A DNA stretch of 64,000 bases from Hyphomicrobiales bacterium (GCA_900473685.1 UCNE01000020.1:18733-82732); one strand, 5' to 3'; shown: positions 1 through 9,246, counted from the first letter of the stretch. Numbers and translations: made by a program. The notes: generated by a model not told the origin, from the letters alone.

Positions 1-78
1 TGTTCGGTGGCGACGTCAAAATGTGTGTTCATGCCGGGCATCATCGCCGGCAGGGGGCAAAGCGCGACCTGGAACGCG

Positions 79-1122
79 TTATGGGTCGTGCTTGATCGCG
101 ATCCGGGACCTTGCAGCCTTGTGCTCGCGCCATTCCAGTGGGGACATTTCGGTCACGCGGCGGAATTCGCGATTGAAGTTGGACTTGGTCTGGAAGCCCA
201 CGTCGAACATGATCTCGGTCACGGGTTTGTCCGTTTCGGCAAGCAGGGTGCAGGCCTCGGCGATCCGGTACTCATTGACATATTGCGAGACGTTCTTGCC
301 CGTTGCCCGGTTGATTGCCGTGGAAATCTGCCGGGCCGGAATGCCGAGCTTGCGCGCAAGACGGTCGAGGTTGAGATCGACATCGCGGTAGACATGTTTC
401 GACGCCATCAACGTCTCGACGGCCGACAAAATCTCCCTGTCGCCGCTCGTCTCGGACGGTACGGCCGCGTCCCCGGTCTCGGCAGTTGCGTGGCTGCGGC
501 TTGCGGCCGCCGCGGCAATCGACAGGATGATCAGCGAAACAAGACTGCCGGCCGCAATCAGCGGCGGAGAATGTTCTCCGCCCATCCAGGTCAGATCGAA
601 GAATACAAAGGCGTCGATGGCCGCCGACAAGAGCAGGGCTAGAGCGGCAAAGAGGATGGCGCGGTAGGCGGGGACCGCCTCCTCGAAGGGTGCGAGACGC
701 AAGGAATCCGTCCCGGATCGCATCAGCAGCAGGATTGCAACCGCATAGGCGAGGAAGATCAATACCAGCGTGATATCGATGGCATCGCGCCTGGTTGCCA
801 GCAAAACGACGATGACGAGCATCGGAACAGCATGGAGACCAAGGCGGCGCAGCGGCGGCGTGCGGTTCCTGCGCACCAGTTCCGTTACGCCGGCATAGGC
901 GAGCGGCGGCACGGTGGAAGCCAGCACCGGTGCGAGAAACATGATGACGCCGCGCACGCCATACCCCCAGCGCAATCCGGAGAGCAACGACAAGAGCGTA
1001 CTGACAAGAATGAGTGCCAGAAATGGCCGGTTCGCCGGCCTGTCATCGCTTTGACGCACCGTGGCGGCGAAAAGAACAAGCAGCAGGATGGCGACGACGA
1101 AGGGGAACGGGACGAACAGCAT
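79..1122 (-). CDS. AraC-family regulator with membrane-spanning N-terminus
   Basis: Predicted DNA-binding regulator of about 347 aa. The N-terminal two thirds is very hydrophobic with about six or seven membrane-spanning stretches, beginning at MLFVPFPFVVAILLLVLFAA. The last ~100 residues form an AraC-type double helix-turn-helix, with LDRLARKLGIPARQIS as the first helix pair and the family signature region IAEACTLLAETDKPVTEI followed by VGFQTKSNFNREFRR. It is therefore a membrane-anchored AraC regulator, possibly sensing an envelope or small-molecule signal. I start at the ATG at 1122, where the hydrophobic region begins. An upstream in-frame start at 1200 exists but adds a low-complexity leader. 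It is the last gene on this strand before the window edge, 205 bp beyond the SnoaL-like gene. Its target is unknown. Confidence 0.82.
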   Translation of the reverse strand: MLFVPFPFVVAILLLVLFAATVRQSDDRPANRPFLALILVSTLLSLLSGLRWGYGVRGVIMFLAPVLASTVPPLAYAGVTELVRRNRTPPLRRLGLHAVPMLVIVVLLATRRDAIDITLVLIFLAYAVAILLLMRSGTDSLRLAPFEEAVPAYRAILFAALALLLSAAIDAFVFFDLTWMGGEHSPPLIAAGSLVSLIILSIAAAAASRSHATAETGDAAVPSETSGDREILSAVETLMASKHVYRDVDLNLDRLARKLGIPARQISTAINRATGKNVSQYVNEYRIAEACTLLAETDKPVTEIMFDVGFQTKSNFNREFRRVTEMSPLEWREHKAARSRIAIKHDP

Positions 1123-1327
1123 GAGATTCCGGTGCACGAGGGGAGAGACGCAGTTTCGGCCATCCTGCCCTGCGAGACAACCTCCCGCGACCTGCATCAT
1201 GTTTCAGGTCCAGCACATTGCCCTGTTTTAGGAATCCGGAAACACCTTTTGCCGCCGACGCCAGGCCGCTGGTTCGCGTCAGCGCGAGACCGAAGGGTAT
1301 CAATGGCTACGGCGCGCTGATGCCACC

Positions 1328-1786
1328 TTATACAGAACGGCTTCCATGGAGGCGGGAATTCCCCCAGCTTCGCAGCGCTTGCTGCGTGATCGCGTTAATC
1401 TGCCAACCTTCACCGGATTTCGCGAAACCAAAAACATACGATCCGCACGAATGATAGAAGTCGTCTCCTTCCTGGGACGGCGTATTCGCGAACCGCAAGA
1501 TGAGATAGTTGCAGCGGCCGCGGACACTTTGTCCGTCCCATGACAGAAGCAGATTCGAGAAACTATGCATCTTTGCGAGGGTGTCGACAGCGCTCCGCCG
1601 CCGATCCACGAACGCAGCACCGGACATGTTGGTGGGTGGTTCCCGGCCGGACGAGGCATAGTCGACGAAAATGCGGTCGGCCAATGTCGATATCATCGCA
1701 TTCCAATCACGCTCGTCGAATGCCAGGAAGAACCGTGAGAGGAGATTTGAGATCTCCTGTTCATCTTTGATGTCTATTGTATTCAT
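1328..1786 (-). CDS. SnoaL-like (NTF2-fold) protein
   Basis: A 152-aa protein with the layout of SnoaL-like/NTF2-fold proteins: an N-terminal helix pair (EISNLLSRFFLAFDERDW), a strand with a conserved-type Asp (ADRIFVDYASSG), then alternating strands, including GRCNYLILRF and a GEGWQINAITQ ending. This fold covers small polyketide cyclases, dehydratases and many orphan enzymes, so no reaction can be assigned. A good AGGAGG ribosome site lies 12 bases before the ATG. It follows the PrpB-like lyase by 35 bp on the same strand and probably belongs to the same transcript, which suggests a role in metabolism of the acid imported by the Tct system. That link is inferred from position only. Confidence 0.75.
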   Translation of the reverse strand: MNTIDIKDEQEISNLLSRFFLAFDERDWNAMISTLADRIFVDYASSGREPPTNMSGAAFVDRRRSAVDTLAKMHSFSNLLLSWDGQSVRGRCNYLILRFANTPSQEGDDFYHSCGSYVFGFAKSGEGWQINAITQQALRSWGNSRLHGSRSV

Positions 1787-1821
1787 GGTTTTGCGGGCCT
1801 CCTTTTACGCCTGCGAGATGA

Positions 1822-2724
1822 TCAGCCCGGTAGACGGCTCGCCACGATCGTTGCGTCCAAAGCCTCGTAGCCGGCGAGATCGATCACGCCGTAAAGCTCT
1901 GCCCGAGTTTGCATTTGGTCCAGAATGCCGCTGGTGGACCCCGTGCGAGCGATCTCTTCATACAAGGCTTGCTGGGCCTTGTTCGCGACCCTCAGCGAAG
2001 AGACGGGCCAGATGATCATGCGATAGCCGAGGGCTTGCAGCCTTTCTGCCGTCATCGGCGGCGATCGTCCGAACTCGGTCATATTGGCAAGCAGGGGTGC
2101 GCCGCTCATCGCGGCAGCGAATTCAGAGAACATCGCTTCCGTCGTCAAAGCTTCGGGGAAGATCGCGTCCGCACCAGCTTTGACGTAGATTCGCGCGCGA
2201 TCGATGGCTTGGTCCAATCCTTCGCCGGCGGCGTCCGTCCGCGCAATGATGTAGAGCGACCGGCGAGCCCGGGCCGCAGCGGCAACCTTGGCAGCCATGT
2301 CTTGCGGCGTGGCGAGCCTCTTGTCATTCAGGTGCCCGCATTTCTTGGGGAGAAGCTGATCCTCGATCTGGATGGCCGCAGCTCCTATTTCCTCAAGCCG
2401 GCGGACCGTATGCATCACATTGAGAGCTTCACCAAAGCCGGTGTCGCCATCGACCAGCAGCGGCAGACCCGAGGCTTTCACGATCTGGCGTGCGAAGAAG
2501 AGGACGTCTTCAAGGGTCAGGACACCGAGGTCCGGCAATCCCATCGATGCGCTCATAGCCGCCCCCGACAGATAGAGCGCTTCGAAACCAGCGGCCTTTG
2601 CCTGAAGCGCGGCATGGCCGTTATGGGCGCCCGGCATCCGCACGATGCCGGGCCTTGCAAGGAGCCTGCGCAGGCGATCGCCAGCCGGCACAGCCTCGTG
2701 TTCCCCTGGGACGAGATAGGACAT
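1822..2724 (-). CDS. prpB: Isocitrate lyase/PEP mutase-family lyase, methylisocitrate-lyase-like
   Basis: A 300-aa TIM-barrel protein of the isocitrate lyase/PEP mutase superfamily. It shows the metal-binding LLVDGDTGFGEALN segment, the IQIEDQLLPKKCGH loop carrying the KKCGH catalytic signature of lyases (as in PrpB), and the IIARTDA strand. Known members cleave 2-methylisocitrate, dimethylmalate or oxaloacetate-type acids, giving pyruvate or glyoxylate products. The start codon has a clear site (GGAGTGAGGTGATCC before ATG) and lies 8 bp after the tctA stop, so it is cotranscribed with the Tct transporter. This suggests that it degrades the imported carboxylate. No prpC or prpD is present, so a complete methylcitrate cycle is not encoded here and the exact substrate is open. 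Confidence 0.88.
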   Translation of the reverse strand: MSYLVPGEHEAVPAGDRLRRLLARPGIVRMPGAHNGHAALQAKAAGFEALYLSGAAMSASMGLPDLGVLTLEDVLFFARQIVKASGLPLLVDGDTGFGEALNVMHTVRRLEEIGAAAIQIEDQLLPKKCGHLNDKRLATPQDMAAKVAAAARARRSLYIIARTDAAGEGLDQAIDRARIYVKAGADAIFPEALTTEAMFSEFAAAMSGAPLLANMTEFGRSPPMTAERLQALGYRMIIWPVSSLRVANKAQQALYEEIARTGSTSGILDQMQTRAELYGVIDLAGYEALDATIVASRLPG

Positions 2725-2732
2725 GGATCACC

Positions 2733-4262
2733 TCACTCCGATTCGACGATGGCCTTGTGCCGCCAGCCTCGGAATGTTGGCAGCAGCAAAGGCACCAGCA
2801 GCACCGCAGCCGCCATGGCCCAGAGCGTGATGGAGATCGGGCTCGACCACAGGATCGCGATATCTCCCGCCGACAGAGACAGCGCCCTGCGGAGGCTTTG
2901 CTCAAGGATCTTTCCAAGAACCAGGCCGAGAATCAGCGGCGCCATCGGCACACCGGCACTGCGCAGGAAATAAGCGCCGACGCCGAGCGCGACCATCAGC
3001 ACCAGATCGAATGTGGTCGATTTGCCGGAATAGACACCGATGGTGCTGACGACCACGATGAAAGGCACAAGCACCCACGCCGGAACCGAAAGCATTCTCG
3101 CGAAGAGACCGACAAGAGGAATGTTGATCGCAAGAAGAATGATGTTGCCGACGAACAACGAGGCGATCAGTCCCCAGACCAAGTCGGGCTGCGACCGGAA
3201 AAGCGCCGGGCCCGGCGTGATATTGTAGAGCGTCAGGACGCCGAGCATGATCGCCGTCGTGCCGGAGCTCGGAATACCAAGCGTGAGCATCGGGATGAAG
3301 TTGCTGTTCGAGGCGCTGTTGTTGGCGGCTTCGACCGATGCCAGCCCGCGCATGTCACCCTTGCCGAAGCGGCTCCCTTCCGGATCGCTCTTCTCAACGA
3401 GGCGCTTTTCCGTGGTGTAGGCGAGAGCCGATGCGACGGTACCTCCGGCACCGGGAAGGATGCCGACGAAGAAGCCGATCAGCGATCCGCGCAGTGTCGC
3501 GACGTTGGTGAAGCGCATTTCTGCCCGGTTGAAGAGTTGCCGGCCAAGATTTTCGACCCGGATGGAAGCGCCGCTATGCATCGTGTCCAGCATGATCAGC
3601 AGTTCGCTGATTGCGAAGAGGCCAATGACGACCGTGGCAAACTGGACGCCATCGACGAGGTTGGGTGACCCGAACGTGTACCTGTAGACACCCGAATTTG
3701 CATCGATGCCGATCGTCGAGATGGCAAGGCCGATCATGATGGCGAGCAGCGCCTTGACGGGCTTGTCGGTCAGCAATCCCGTGAGACAGGCGAAGGCAAA
3801 TATCATCAGCGCGACATATTCGACCGGGCCGAAAGCGAGTGCCCAACGCGCCAGCAAGGGGGCGGCCAGCACAATGCCGATCGTGGCGATGGCGGACCCG
3901 ACAAACGACGTCCAGGCGGAGAGTGAAAGGGCGATGCCCGCCTTGCCCTGACGCGCCAGCGGATAGCCTTCCAGCGCTGTCATGACAGCAGAAGCCTCAC
4001 CGGGCACGTTGAGCAGGATGGCGCTGATACGGCCGCCATATTCCGATCCGATATAGATCGCCGCCATCAGGATAAGCGATCCTTCCGGCGGAAGGCCAAG
4101 AGCAAAGACGACCGGCACGAGCATCGCAACCGCATTGATCGGCCCAAGCCCCGGAAGCACGCCGACCATGGTGCCGATGATCGCGCCCAGCGACGCAAGC
4201 AGAAGGTTTTCCGGCGCCAGCGCGATGCCAAAGCCATGCATGAGATAGTTGAGTGTATCCAT
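2733..4262 (-). CDS. tctA: Tripartite tricarboxylate transporter, large permease TctA
   Basis: A 509-aa polytopic protein matching the large membrane subunit of TTT (tripartite tricarboxylate transport) systems. It has about 11-12 hydrophobic segments, and the family-typical glycine/proline-rich repeats are visible as GVLPGLGPINAVAML near residue 38 and FFVGILPGAGGTVASALAY near residue 265. Also typical are GEASAVMTALEGYPLARQGK and the asparagine-rich ANNSASNSNFIPMLTLGIP loop. TctA moves a carboxylate into the cytoplasm with the small subunit TctB after delivery by the binding protein TctC. The start overlaps the tctB stop by one base (TGATG), showing translational coupling. Known substrates of the family include citrate, tricarballylate and aromatic acids; this one is not determined. 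Confidence 0.95.
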   Translation of the reverse strand: MDTLNYLMHGFGIALAPENLLLASLGAIIGTMVGVLPGLGPINAVAMLVPVVFALGLPPEGSLILMAAIYIGSEYGGRISAILLNVPGEASAVMTALEGYPLARQGKAGIALSLSAWTSFVGSAIATIGIVLAAPLLARWALAFGPVEYVALMIFAFACLTGLLTDKPVKALLAIMIGLAISTIGIDANSGVYRYTFGSPNLVDGVQFATVVIGLFAISELLIMLDTMHSGASIRVENLGRQLFNRAEMRFTNVATLRGSLIGFFVGILPGAGGTVASALAYTTEKRLVEKSDPEGSRFGKGDMRGLASVEAANNSASNSNFIPMLTLGIPSSGTTAIMLGVLTLYNITPGPALFRSQPDLVWGLIASLFVGNIILLAINIPLVGLFARMLSVPAWVLVPFIVVVSTIGVYSGKSTTFDLVLMVALGVGAYFLRSAGVPMAPLILGLVLGKILEQSLRRALSLSAGDIAILWSSPISITLWAMAAAVLLVPLLLPTFRGWRHKAIVESE

Positions 4263-4702
4263 CAGATGATCCCCCCAAACGGGCCTACCGGCAGGACGAC
4301 CTCCAAAACACGGTCAAACAGGGCATAGGACGAAACGGCGAGAACGATGCCCGCCATACCGCCCTGCCACCATTTTGCTCCGAAGATCATGGCAATCGGG
4401 ATCATAAAGATCGTCGTTGCGATGACGAAGCCGAGCGGCTGAAAAAGCAAGGCGTAGCCGAGAAGGGAGCCAGACAGGGCCGCAATCGCCCTGCCTGGCC
4501 CAGCTGTGACCGTCTCGTTGGGTTCACCGGGTTTCACGACGAGGATGATTCCGCAGAGCGCGATCATTGCTGCCGCGATCAGAGGAAAGGCGCGGGGTCC
4601 GACGGGCTCGTAGGCAAAGGGTGCCTGCAATCCGTACCCAAAGGCGAGCATGATTGTTGCGACCGCGATTGCGGCCGCCCCTAAAAGACGGTCGGTATTC
4701 AT
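4262..4702 (-). CDS. tctB: Tripartite tricarboxylate transporter, small subunit TctB
   Basis: A 146-aa membrane protein with four predicted transmembrane stretches, for example LGAAAIAVATIMLAFGYGL at the N-terminus and GIVLAVSSYALFDRVLEVV near the end. The size, gene order (tctC-tctB-tctA) and C-terminal LPVGPFGG motif fit TctB. I start at the ATG at 4702 (protein beginning MNTDRLLG), which leaves 10 bp after the tctC stop. The longer in-frame start at 4759 would run into tctC and adds a non-membrane leader. It acts with TctA as the membrane component of the secondary carboxylate transporter. Confidence 0.9.
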   Translation of the reverse strand: MNTDRLLGAAAIAVATIMLAFGYGLQAPFAYEPVGPRAFPLIAAAMIALCGIILVVKPGEPNETVTAGPGRAIAALSGSLLGYALLFQPLGFVIATTIFMIPIAMIFGAKWWQGGMAGIVLAVSSYALFDRVLEVVLPVGPFGGII

Positions 4703-4712
4703 GTCGATAGCC

Positions 4713-5705
4713 TTATTTGGTGGCGAGGCCGAATTCGGCGGCGAGAGCTTTGTAGGCAACCACCTGCTTCTTGACGAATGCGGTTGTCTCCTCGCCAGTC
4801 ATCGGAAGCGGGAAGAGGTTGCGCTTGCGAAGGGCCTCCTCGTATCCGGGTGACTTCATGGTCGCGGCGAACGCGTCAGACCACCATTTGTAATCGGCGT
4901 CACTGACTTCCGGACCGACATAGAAACCGCGAACGATCGGCCACTTGATGTCAAAACCCTGTTCGGCAGCGGTAGGCACGCCGGCCAGCTTGCCTGGCAA
5001 TCTCTGCTCGGAGAAGATCGCCAGGAGCTTCAGCGGCGCGCCGCCGTCGATGGCTGCCTGGCTGTCGCCGACATCGTTCATGCAGACACTGACATGCCCG
5101 CCCTGCAAGGCGGTTGCACAATCACCGCCGCCTTCGAACGCAACGAAACGCATCGCCTTGTAATCAATACCCGCCGCGCGAGCCGCCATCGCCGCCTTCA
5201 TCCAATCCTGGCTTCCGATGGTACCGCCGGCACCGATGATGACGGAAGTTGGATCTTTCTTGATCGCCTCCATCAAGCCGGAAAGCGACGTGAATTCGCT
5301 GTTTTCCTGAACGACCACGGCGCCATAGTCGGCACCGACGCTTGCAACCCAGCGGACGTCCTTCTCCGTATAGGCGCCGAATTTTCCCTGAGCCAGATTG
5401 AGAAGGGAGCCGGCCGAGAAGGCCACGATGGTCCCGGGCTCGGCCCGGCGCTGTCCGACGATGGCGTTATAGGCGACTGCGCCAATGCCGCCCGGCATGT
5501 AGGACACCCGGACAGGTGATTTCACCGCCCCCGATTCCTGCAGCGTCGCCTGGGCCAGTTTGCAGGTGATATCAAATCCGCCGCCCGGCTGGGCCGGTGC
5601 GACGCATTCCGGGTTCTTCGGCTCGGCAAATGCAATCGATGGCGTGGCCCAGAATGCGGCCGACGCGAGAGCGGCCGTCATTACGGCGCGTGGAACAAAT
5701 GTCAT
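4713..5705 (-). CDS. tctC: Tripartite tricarboxylate transporter substrate-binding protein TctC
   Basis: A 330-aa periplasmic binding protein. It begins MTFVPRAVMTAALASAAF, a signal peptide ending near ATPSIAFA, followed by the mature Bug/TctC fold: PGGGFDITCKLAQ near the front and the central VVVQENSEFTSLSGLMEAI and IIGAGGTIGSQDW segments. Family members bind carboxylates through a two-lobed cleft. The ATG at 5705 is preceded by a strong GGAGGA site, so an in-frame start at 5807 is rejected. It lies 82 bp downstream of the sensor kinase gene, enough for its own promoter, and leads the tctCBA-prpB-like segment. Confidence 0.93.
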   Translation of the reverse strand: MTFVPRAVMTAALASAAFWATPSIAFAEPKNPECVAPAQPGGGFDITCKLAQATLQESGAVKSPVRVSYMPGGIGAVAYNAIVGQRRAEPGTIVAFSAGSLLNLAQGKFGAYTEKDVRWVASVGADYGAVVVQENSEFTSLSGLMEAIKKDPTSVIIGAGGTIGSQDWMKAAMAARAAGIDYKAMRFVAFEGGGDCATALQGGHVSVCMNDVGDSQAAIDGGAPLKLLAIFSEQRLPGKLAGVPTAAEQGFDIKWPIVRGFYVGPEVSDADYKWWSDAFAATMKSPGYEEALRKRNLFPLPMTGEETTAFVKKQVVAYKALAAEFGLATK

Positions 5706-5787
5706 GAGTGTCTCCTCCGGTAACGTGTGCAGACCTCCTATCTGCAGGCGCCCGCTATATCCGATCCAACCTTTCAGCCGGCTTTCA

Positions 5788-7185
5788 TCACGCTTCAGGG
5801 ACAACAATGCTGACGATCAGGCCGGATCGATCATCGCGATTCTTCACGACCATGGTCCCCCCGCTGGCGCGCGCCACGGTCAGGGCGATCGCCAGTCCAA
5901 GCCCGCTCCCCTTCGTGTTGCCGCTGCGGAAGCGCGTACCCGCGTGGGCCAGCTCTTCTGCGTTCATCCCTGGTCCCTCATCGATGAAATCGATCGCGGC
6001 AGTCCCATCCTGTTGCCGGATCACAACGGCGATCAGGCTGCCCTCCTGGGTGTAGGAGACGGCATTGTCGAGAATGTTCATGAATGCCTCCTGGAGCAGC
6101 CCCTCGTTCGCCAGGATACAGACCGGATCGTCAGGCGCCTCCAGAACGCAATCCATCCGCCGCGCTCGAATACGCGGCCAGAGCGTACGGATCGTGTCGG
6201 CAGCTGTCTCGGAGAGATTGAGCACAGTCTGGGGGTAGATTTCCGTCCCCTGATGCGTGCGGGCCTTGGCGAGAGCCAGGAGCTGGTTGGTCGTCCGGAC
6301 CGCCCGCTCCAGAACATCGCGCGATGCCCCGAGCGTCTGGCGTATTTCACCGAGGTTATCCTGATGCAGTGCATAGTCGATCTGTGTCCGCAGAATGGTC
6401 ATCGGCGTCCTCAGCTGATGGGAGGCATCGTCGAGGAAACGCCGTTGCTGCTCTGCCTGATCGACCGTTCTTTGCATCAGCCCGTTCATGGCCTGCACGA
6501 GCGGTATGACCTCCAGGGGGAGAGAGCTCACTTCGACAGGCGTAAGATCGTCCGGCTCCTTTGCGTCTATCGCTTCACGAAGACGGTTCAGCGGTTTGAC
6601 GGCAAGAAAAACGCCAACGGCCAGGAGGGCGGCGATGACGGCGACGACGAGAAGGTCGCGCAGAACGGCGCGCAGGATCAGTTCATTGCGAAAAGAAGTC
6701 CGCGAGACCTTCGTCTCGGCGACCTGGATGGTAATTTGCGTGCCTTCCGGCTTTCCGGCATCCAACGGCCGCTTCAAGGTGCCGATCCGGATCTGCTCAC
6801 CAAAATACGTGCCGTCTTCGAAACGGAGTTCACCACTTGCCAATCCGCCGGTCTGAGGCAGCAGGACGTCGCCAATCTGGACAAGGCCGTCGCTTGTCGA
6901 GACGTTGAAATAGACCTTGCCTTGCGCCGTCAGCTGGAAAAACGCGAAAAGGTTATAGGGGAGTTCAACCCCGACGCCGCCGCTTTCCGTCGAGATGTTC
7001 GCATCGATCGCTCTGACCGCTCCGGCGAGCGAGCGGTCGTAGGCGCTATCGGCCATTTCCCTGATTGTCGTGGCGCTGAACCAGAGCGTCGTCGCCATTG
7101 CCACTACGATCGCCGGAACGATCCAGAAGCCGAGCGTGACCGCCAACCGGCGTCCGCTCCTGTCGCCGCCTGCCGGCATGCTCAT
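5788..7185 (-). CDS. tctE: TctE-like sensor histidine kinase
   Basis: A 465-aa two-transmembrane sensor kinase. Residues 15-35 form TM1, followed by a periplasmic TctE-type N-terminal domain. TM2 lies near residue 175 (LLVVAVIAALLAVGVFLAV) and leads into a HAMP-like linker. The HisKA phosphoacceptor is in ASHQLRTPMTILRTQ, and the ATP-binding domain shows the N box (NILDNAVSYTQ), G1 (DEGPGM) and G2 (GSGLGLAI). The start overlaps the response-regulator stop in an ATGA. Its position immediately upstream of tctCBA indicates that it senses the transported carboxylate, or the TctC-ligand state, and controls transporter expression, as known for TctDE in other proteobacteria. Confidence 0.93.
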   Translation of the reverse strand: MSMPAGGDRSGRRLAVTLGFWIVPAIVVAMATTLWFSATTIREMADSAYDRSLAGAVRAIDANISTESGGVGVELPYNLFAFFQLTAQGKVYFNVSTSDGLVQIGDVLLPQTGGLASGELRFEDGTYFGEQIRIGTLKRPLDAGKPEGTQITIQVAETKVSRTSFRNELILRAVLRDLLVVAVIAALLAVGVFLAVKPLNRLREAIDAKEPDDLTPVEVSSLPLEVIPLVQAMNGLMQRTVDQAEQQRRFLDDASHQLRTPMTILRTQIDYALHQDNLGEIRQTLGASRDVLERAVRTTNQLLALAKARTHQGTEIYPQTVLNLSETAADTIRTLWPRIRARRMDCVLEAPDDPVCILANEGLLQEAFMNILDNAVSYTQEGSLIAVVIRQQDGTAAIDFIDEGPGMNAEELAHAGTRFRSGNTKGSGLGLAIALTVARASGGTMVVKNRDDRSGLIVSIVVPEA

Positions 7186-7859
7186 GCCAATCCCGCCTCA
7201 AGGACGTATCCCAATCCTCTCAGTGTCCTGATCTGCGCCGATCCTGAAAGCTTCTTGCGCAAACGATGTGCGATCACCTCGATTGCCTCGAGATGAATCT
7301 CGGCATCATAGGAGAACATCCGGTCCATGATTTTTTGCTTGGACATCGGTTCACCGGCGTGCTGGATCAGGATCCGCAGCATCGAATGCTCCCTGGGCGT
7401 CAGCTCCAAGGCGCTTGTACCGAGGGTAAAACGTTGTTCAGCGGACGAAAAGGCGAGATCGCCGCAGGTAAAGGTTCCGGCGTTGCGGCCATGCGCCCGC
7501 CGCACCAGAGCGACAAGACGGGCCTCAAGCTCCTCGATTGCAAAAGGCTTCGCCAGGAAGTCGTCGGCTCCCTGGTGAAGGCTGCCGGTCCTCTCGGTTA
7601 ACGTATCGCGGGCTGTAAGGATGAGGGCTGGCGTCGTATCTTGCCTTCCACGCATGGCAGCGAGAACCGCGCGGCCATCCATGACCGGGAGCCCCAGGTC
7701 GAGAACCACGACATCGAATTCTTCGTTTCGCAGGCGGGCGTCCGCGGCACGTCCGTCTTCCGCCCATTCGATGATGAATTCATATCGCTGATTGAGCGCC
7801 TTTATAAGCCATTGCGCCAATTCGGCATCGTCTTCGACCAGCAGAATTTTCAAAGACAC
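7182..7859 (-). CDS. tctD: TctD-like OmpR/PhoB-family response regulator
   Basis: A 225-aa response regulator. The receiver starts with LKILLVEDDAELAQW (acidic pair), has the phosphoacceptor Asp in VVVLDLGLPVMDG and the conserved Lys in DDFLAKPFAIEEL. The C-terminal winged helix is OmpR/PhoB type (LELTPREHSMLRILIQHAGE, ending in LRGLGYVLE). I use the GTG at 7859 because the receiver begins there; the upstream extension to 7955 has no recognisable structure. It is the first gene of the tctDE-CBA cluster and most likely activates tctC transcription once phosphorylated by the adjacent kinase. Confidence 0.92.
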   Translation of the reverse strand: MSLKILLVEDDAELAQWLIKALNQRYEFIIEWAEDGRAADARLRNEEFDVVVLDLGLPVMDGRAVLAAMRGRQDTTPALILTARDTLTERTGSLHQGADDFLAKPFAIEELEARLVALVRRAHGRNAGTFTCGDLAFSSAEQRFTLGTSALELTPREHSMLRILIQHAGEPMSKQKIMDRMFSYDAEIHLEAIEVIAHRLRKKLSGSAQIRTLRGLGYVLEAGLA

Positions 7860-8052
7860 CCCCGATGCCCGTTGTCGTGGAGGCGATGGGTAACGCGTGT
7901 GAAGCAGAGCCAATCGCAAGCGGTTACGATTACTCCACGCCGGTTTTTCGCGCAAACGCTCTGAGTTGTTACCTGCTATCTCCCGTCATCAGCCATCCCG
8001 GTCGCAGCCCCCATACCCGAGACGGCCCAACTGATCCGTTTGATCATCCTGG

Positions 8053-9246
8053 TTAGGCGGCAAAGCCGCTTACTACCCGTGCCGGAGATGGTGCATGAGG
8101 CGCATCCACTTTGGCATCAAACTCGCTTGGCCTGTCTCCCAAGCCGAAGAAATGTTCAATGGCCTGGACCGATCGCACCGCGGCCTGCCCATCGCCGTAA
8201 GGGTTCACGGCACGCGCCATCTGTTGATAGGCGCGCCGGTCCGTCAGAAGTTCGGTCACTTCGCTGACGATGCGGTCCTCATTCGTGCCAACCAGACGCA
8301 CCGTGCCGGCCGCAACGGCTTCGGGGCGCTCGGTGGTGTCGCGCATGACAAGAACCGGCTTGCCGAAGGTGGGGGCCTCTTCCTGTACGCCACCGCTGTC
8401 AGTCAGCACGATCGAGCAATCACGCATGGCTTTGACGAAGTCGCCATAGTCGAGCGGTTGGGTAATCAGCACATTCTCAAGCCCGTGAAGCGGAGGGAGC
8501 AGAACGTCGCGCACGGCCGGATTGAGATGGGCTGGAAGCAGAAAGGCAATCTCCGGGAATTTCCGCGCAAGCCGTGCGATTGCCCGGGCGGTCTGTGCCA
8601 TCGGCTCACCCCAGGATTCACGCCGGTGCGCGGTGACCAGAATGCTTCTCCGGCCCATGATCCGATGCAGATCCTGATTCTCCGTCTGGTTGTTGCGGCC
8701 GGATACATGCAGCAACGCATCGATGACAGTATTGCCTGTCACGACAATATCGTTTTCTGCGACGCCGTCGTTGAGGAGATTGGATTTCGAGGTTTGAGTG
8801 GGCGCCAGATGCAGCGCTGCGAGCTGGGTGGTCAAGCGCCGATTGATCTCCTCCGGAAAGGGATTGTGGCGTTCGCCCGTTCTCAAACCGGCCTCAAGGT
8901 GGATCAGCGGGATTTTTCGATAGAAAGCCGCCAAAGCAGCAGCAAAGCAGGTTGTCGTGTCGCCCTGGACGACAAGCGCATCGGGCGCTTCGATTTCGAT
9001 GACATTGGTAACCCCGGCAAGGACCCGGGCGGTGACACTCTCGAGTGTTTGCGCCTGCGTGATGATGTTGAGGTCGTGGTCAGGCTGAATTGCGAACAAC
9101 CGATTGACCTGATCGAGCATTTCCCGATGTTGACCGGTCACGGCCACAACAGGCTTGCAATGCTGCGAGCAAGTAAGCGCCTGAATTAATGGTGCCATTT
9201 TCACCGCTTCTGGGCGAGTGCCATAGACCACGAGTACCTTGCGCAT
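8053..9246 (-). CDS. wecB: UDP-N-acetylglucosamine 2-epimerase (non-hydrolysing)
   Basis: A 397-aa enzyme of the WecB family, which interconverts UDP-GlcNAc and UDP-ManNAc or acts on related 2-acetamido sugars. Diagnostic segments are YGTRPEAVKMAPLIQAL at the N-terminus, VTGQHREMLDQV, the catalytic-region HLEAGLRTG with FPEEINRRL, and the nucleotide-binding ILTDSGGVQEEAPTFGKPVLVMR near residue 280. The length is slightly above the usual ~375 aa because of a C-terminal tail. It stands with polysaccharide chain-length genes, so its product is probably a precursor for the surface glycan made by this region. The WbpI/WlbD-type 2-epimerases of diacetamido-uronic acid pathways are close relatives, relevant to the Wlb-like genes at 54-57 kb. 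Confidence 0.95.
   Translation of the reverse strand: MRKVLVVYGTRPEAVKMAPLIQALTCSQHCKPVVAVTGQHREMLDQVNRLFAIQPDHDLNIITQAQTLESVTARVLAGVTNVIEIEAPDALVVQGDTTTCFAAALAAFYRKIPLIHLEAGLRTGERHNPFPEEINRRLTTQLAALHLAPTQTSKSNLLNDGVAENDIVVTGNTVIDALLHVSGRNNQTENQDLHRIMGRRSILVTAHRRESWGEPMAQTARAIARLARKFPEIAFLLPAHLNPAVRDVLLPPLHGLENVLITQPLDYGDFVKAMRDCSIVLTDSGGVQEEAPTFGKPVLVMRDTTERPEAVAAGTVRLVGTNEDRIVSEVTELLTDRRAYQQMARAVNPYGDGQAAVRSVQAIEHFFGLGDRPSEFDAKVDAPHAPSPARVVSGFAA

Noticed and set aside
5560..7296. Long plus-strand open frame of 578 codons
   Set aside because: It is antisense to the TctE kinase and TctC genes, whose motifs are unmistakable. Its translation is Arg-rich with no fold.
8056..8075. GC-rich hairpin GCGGC-AAA-GCCGC as terminator of wecB
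   Set aside because: It lies within the last codons of wecB and has no T tract.
8095..9189. Plus-strand frame of 364 codons
   Set aside because: Antisense to wecB; no protein pattern and wecB is well supported.
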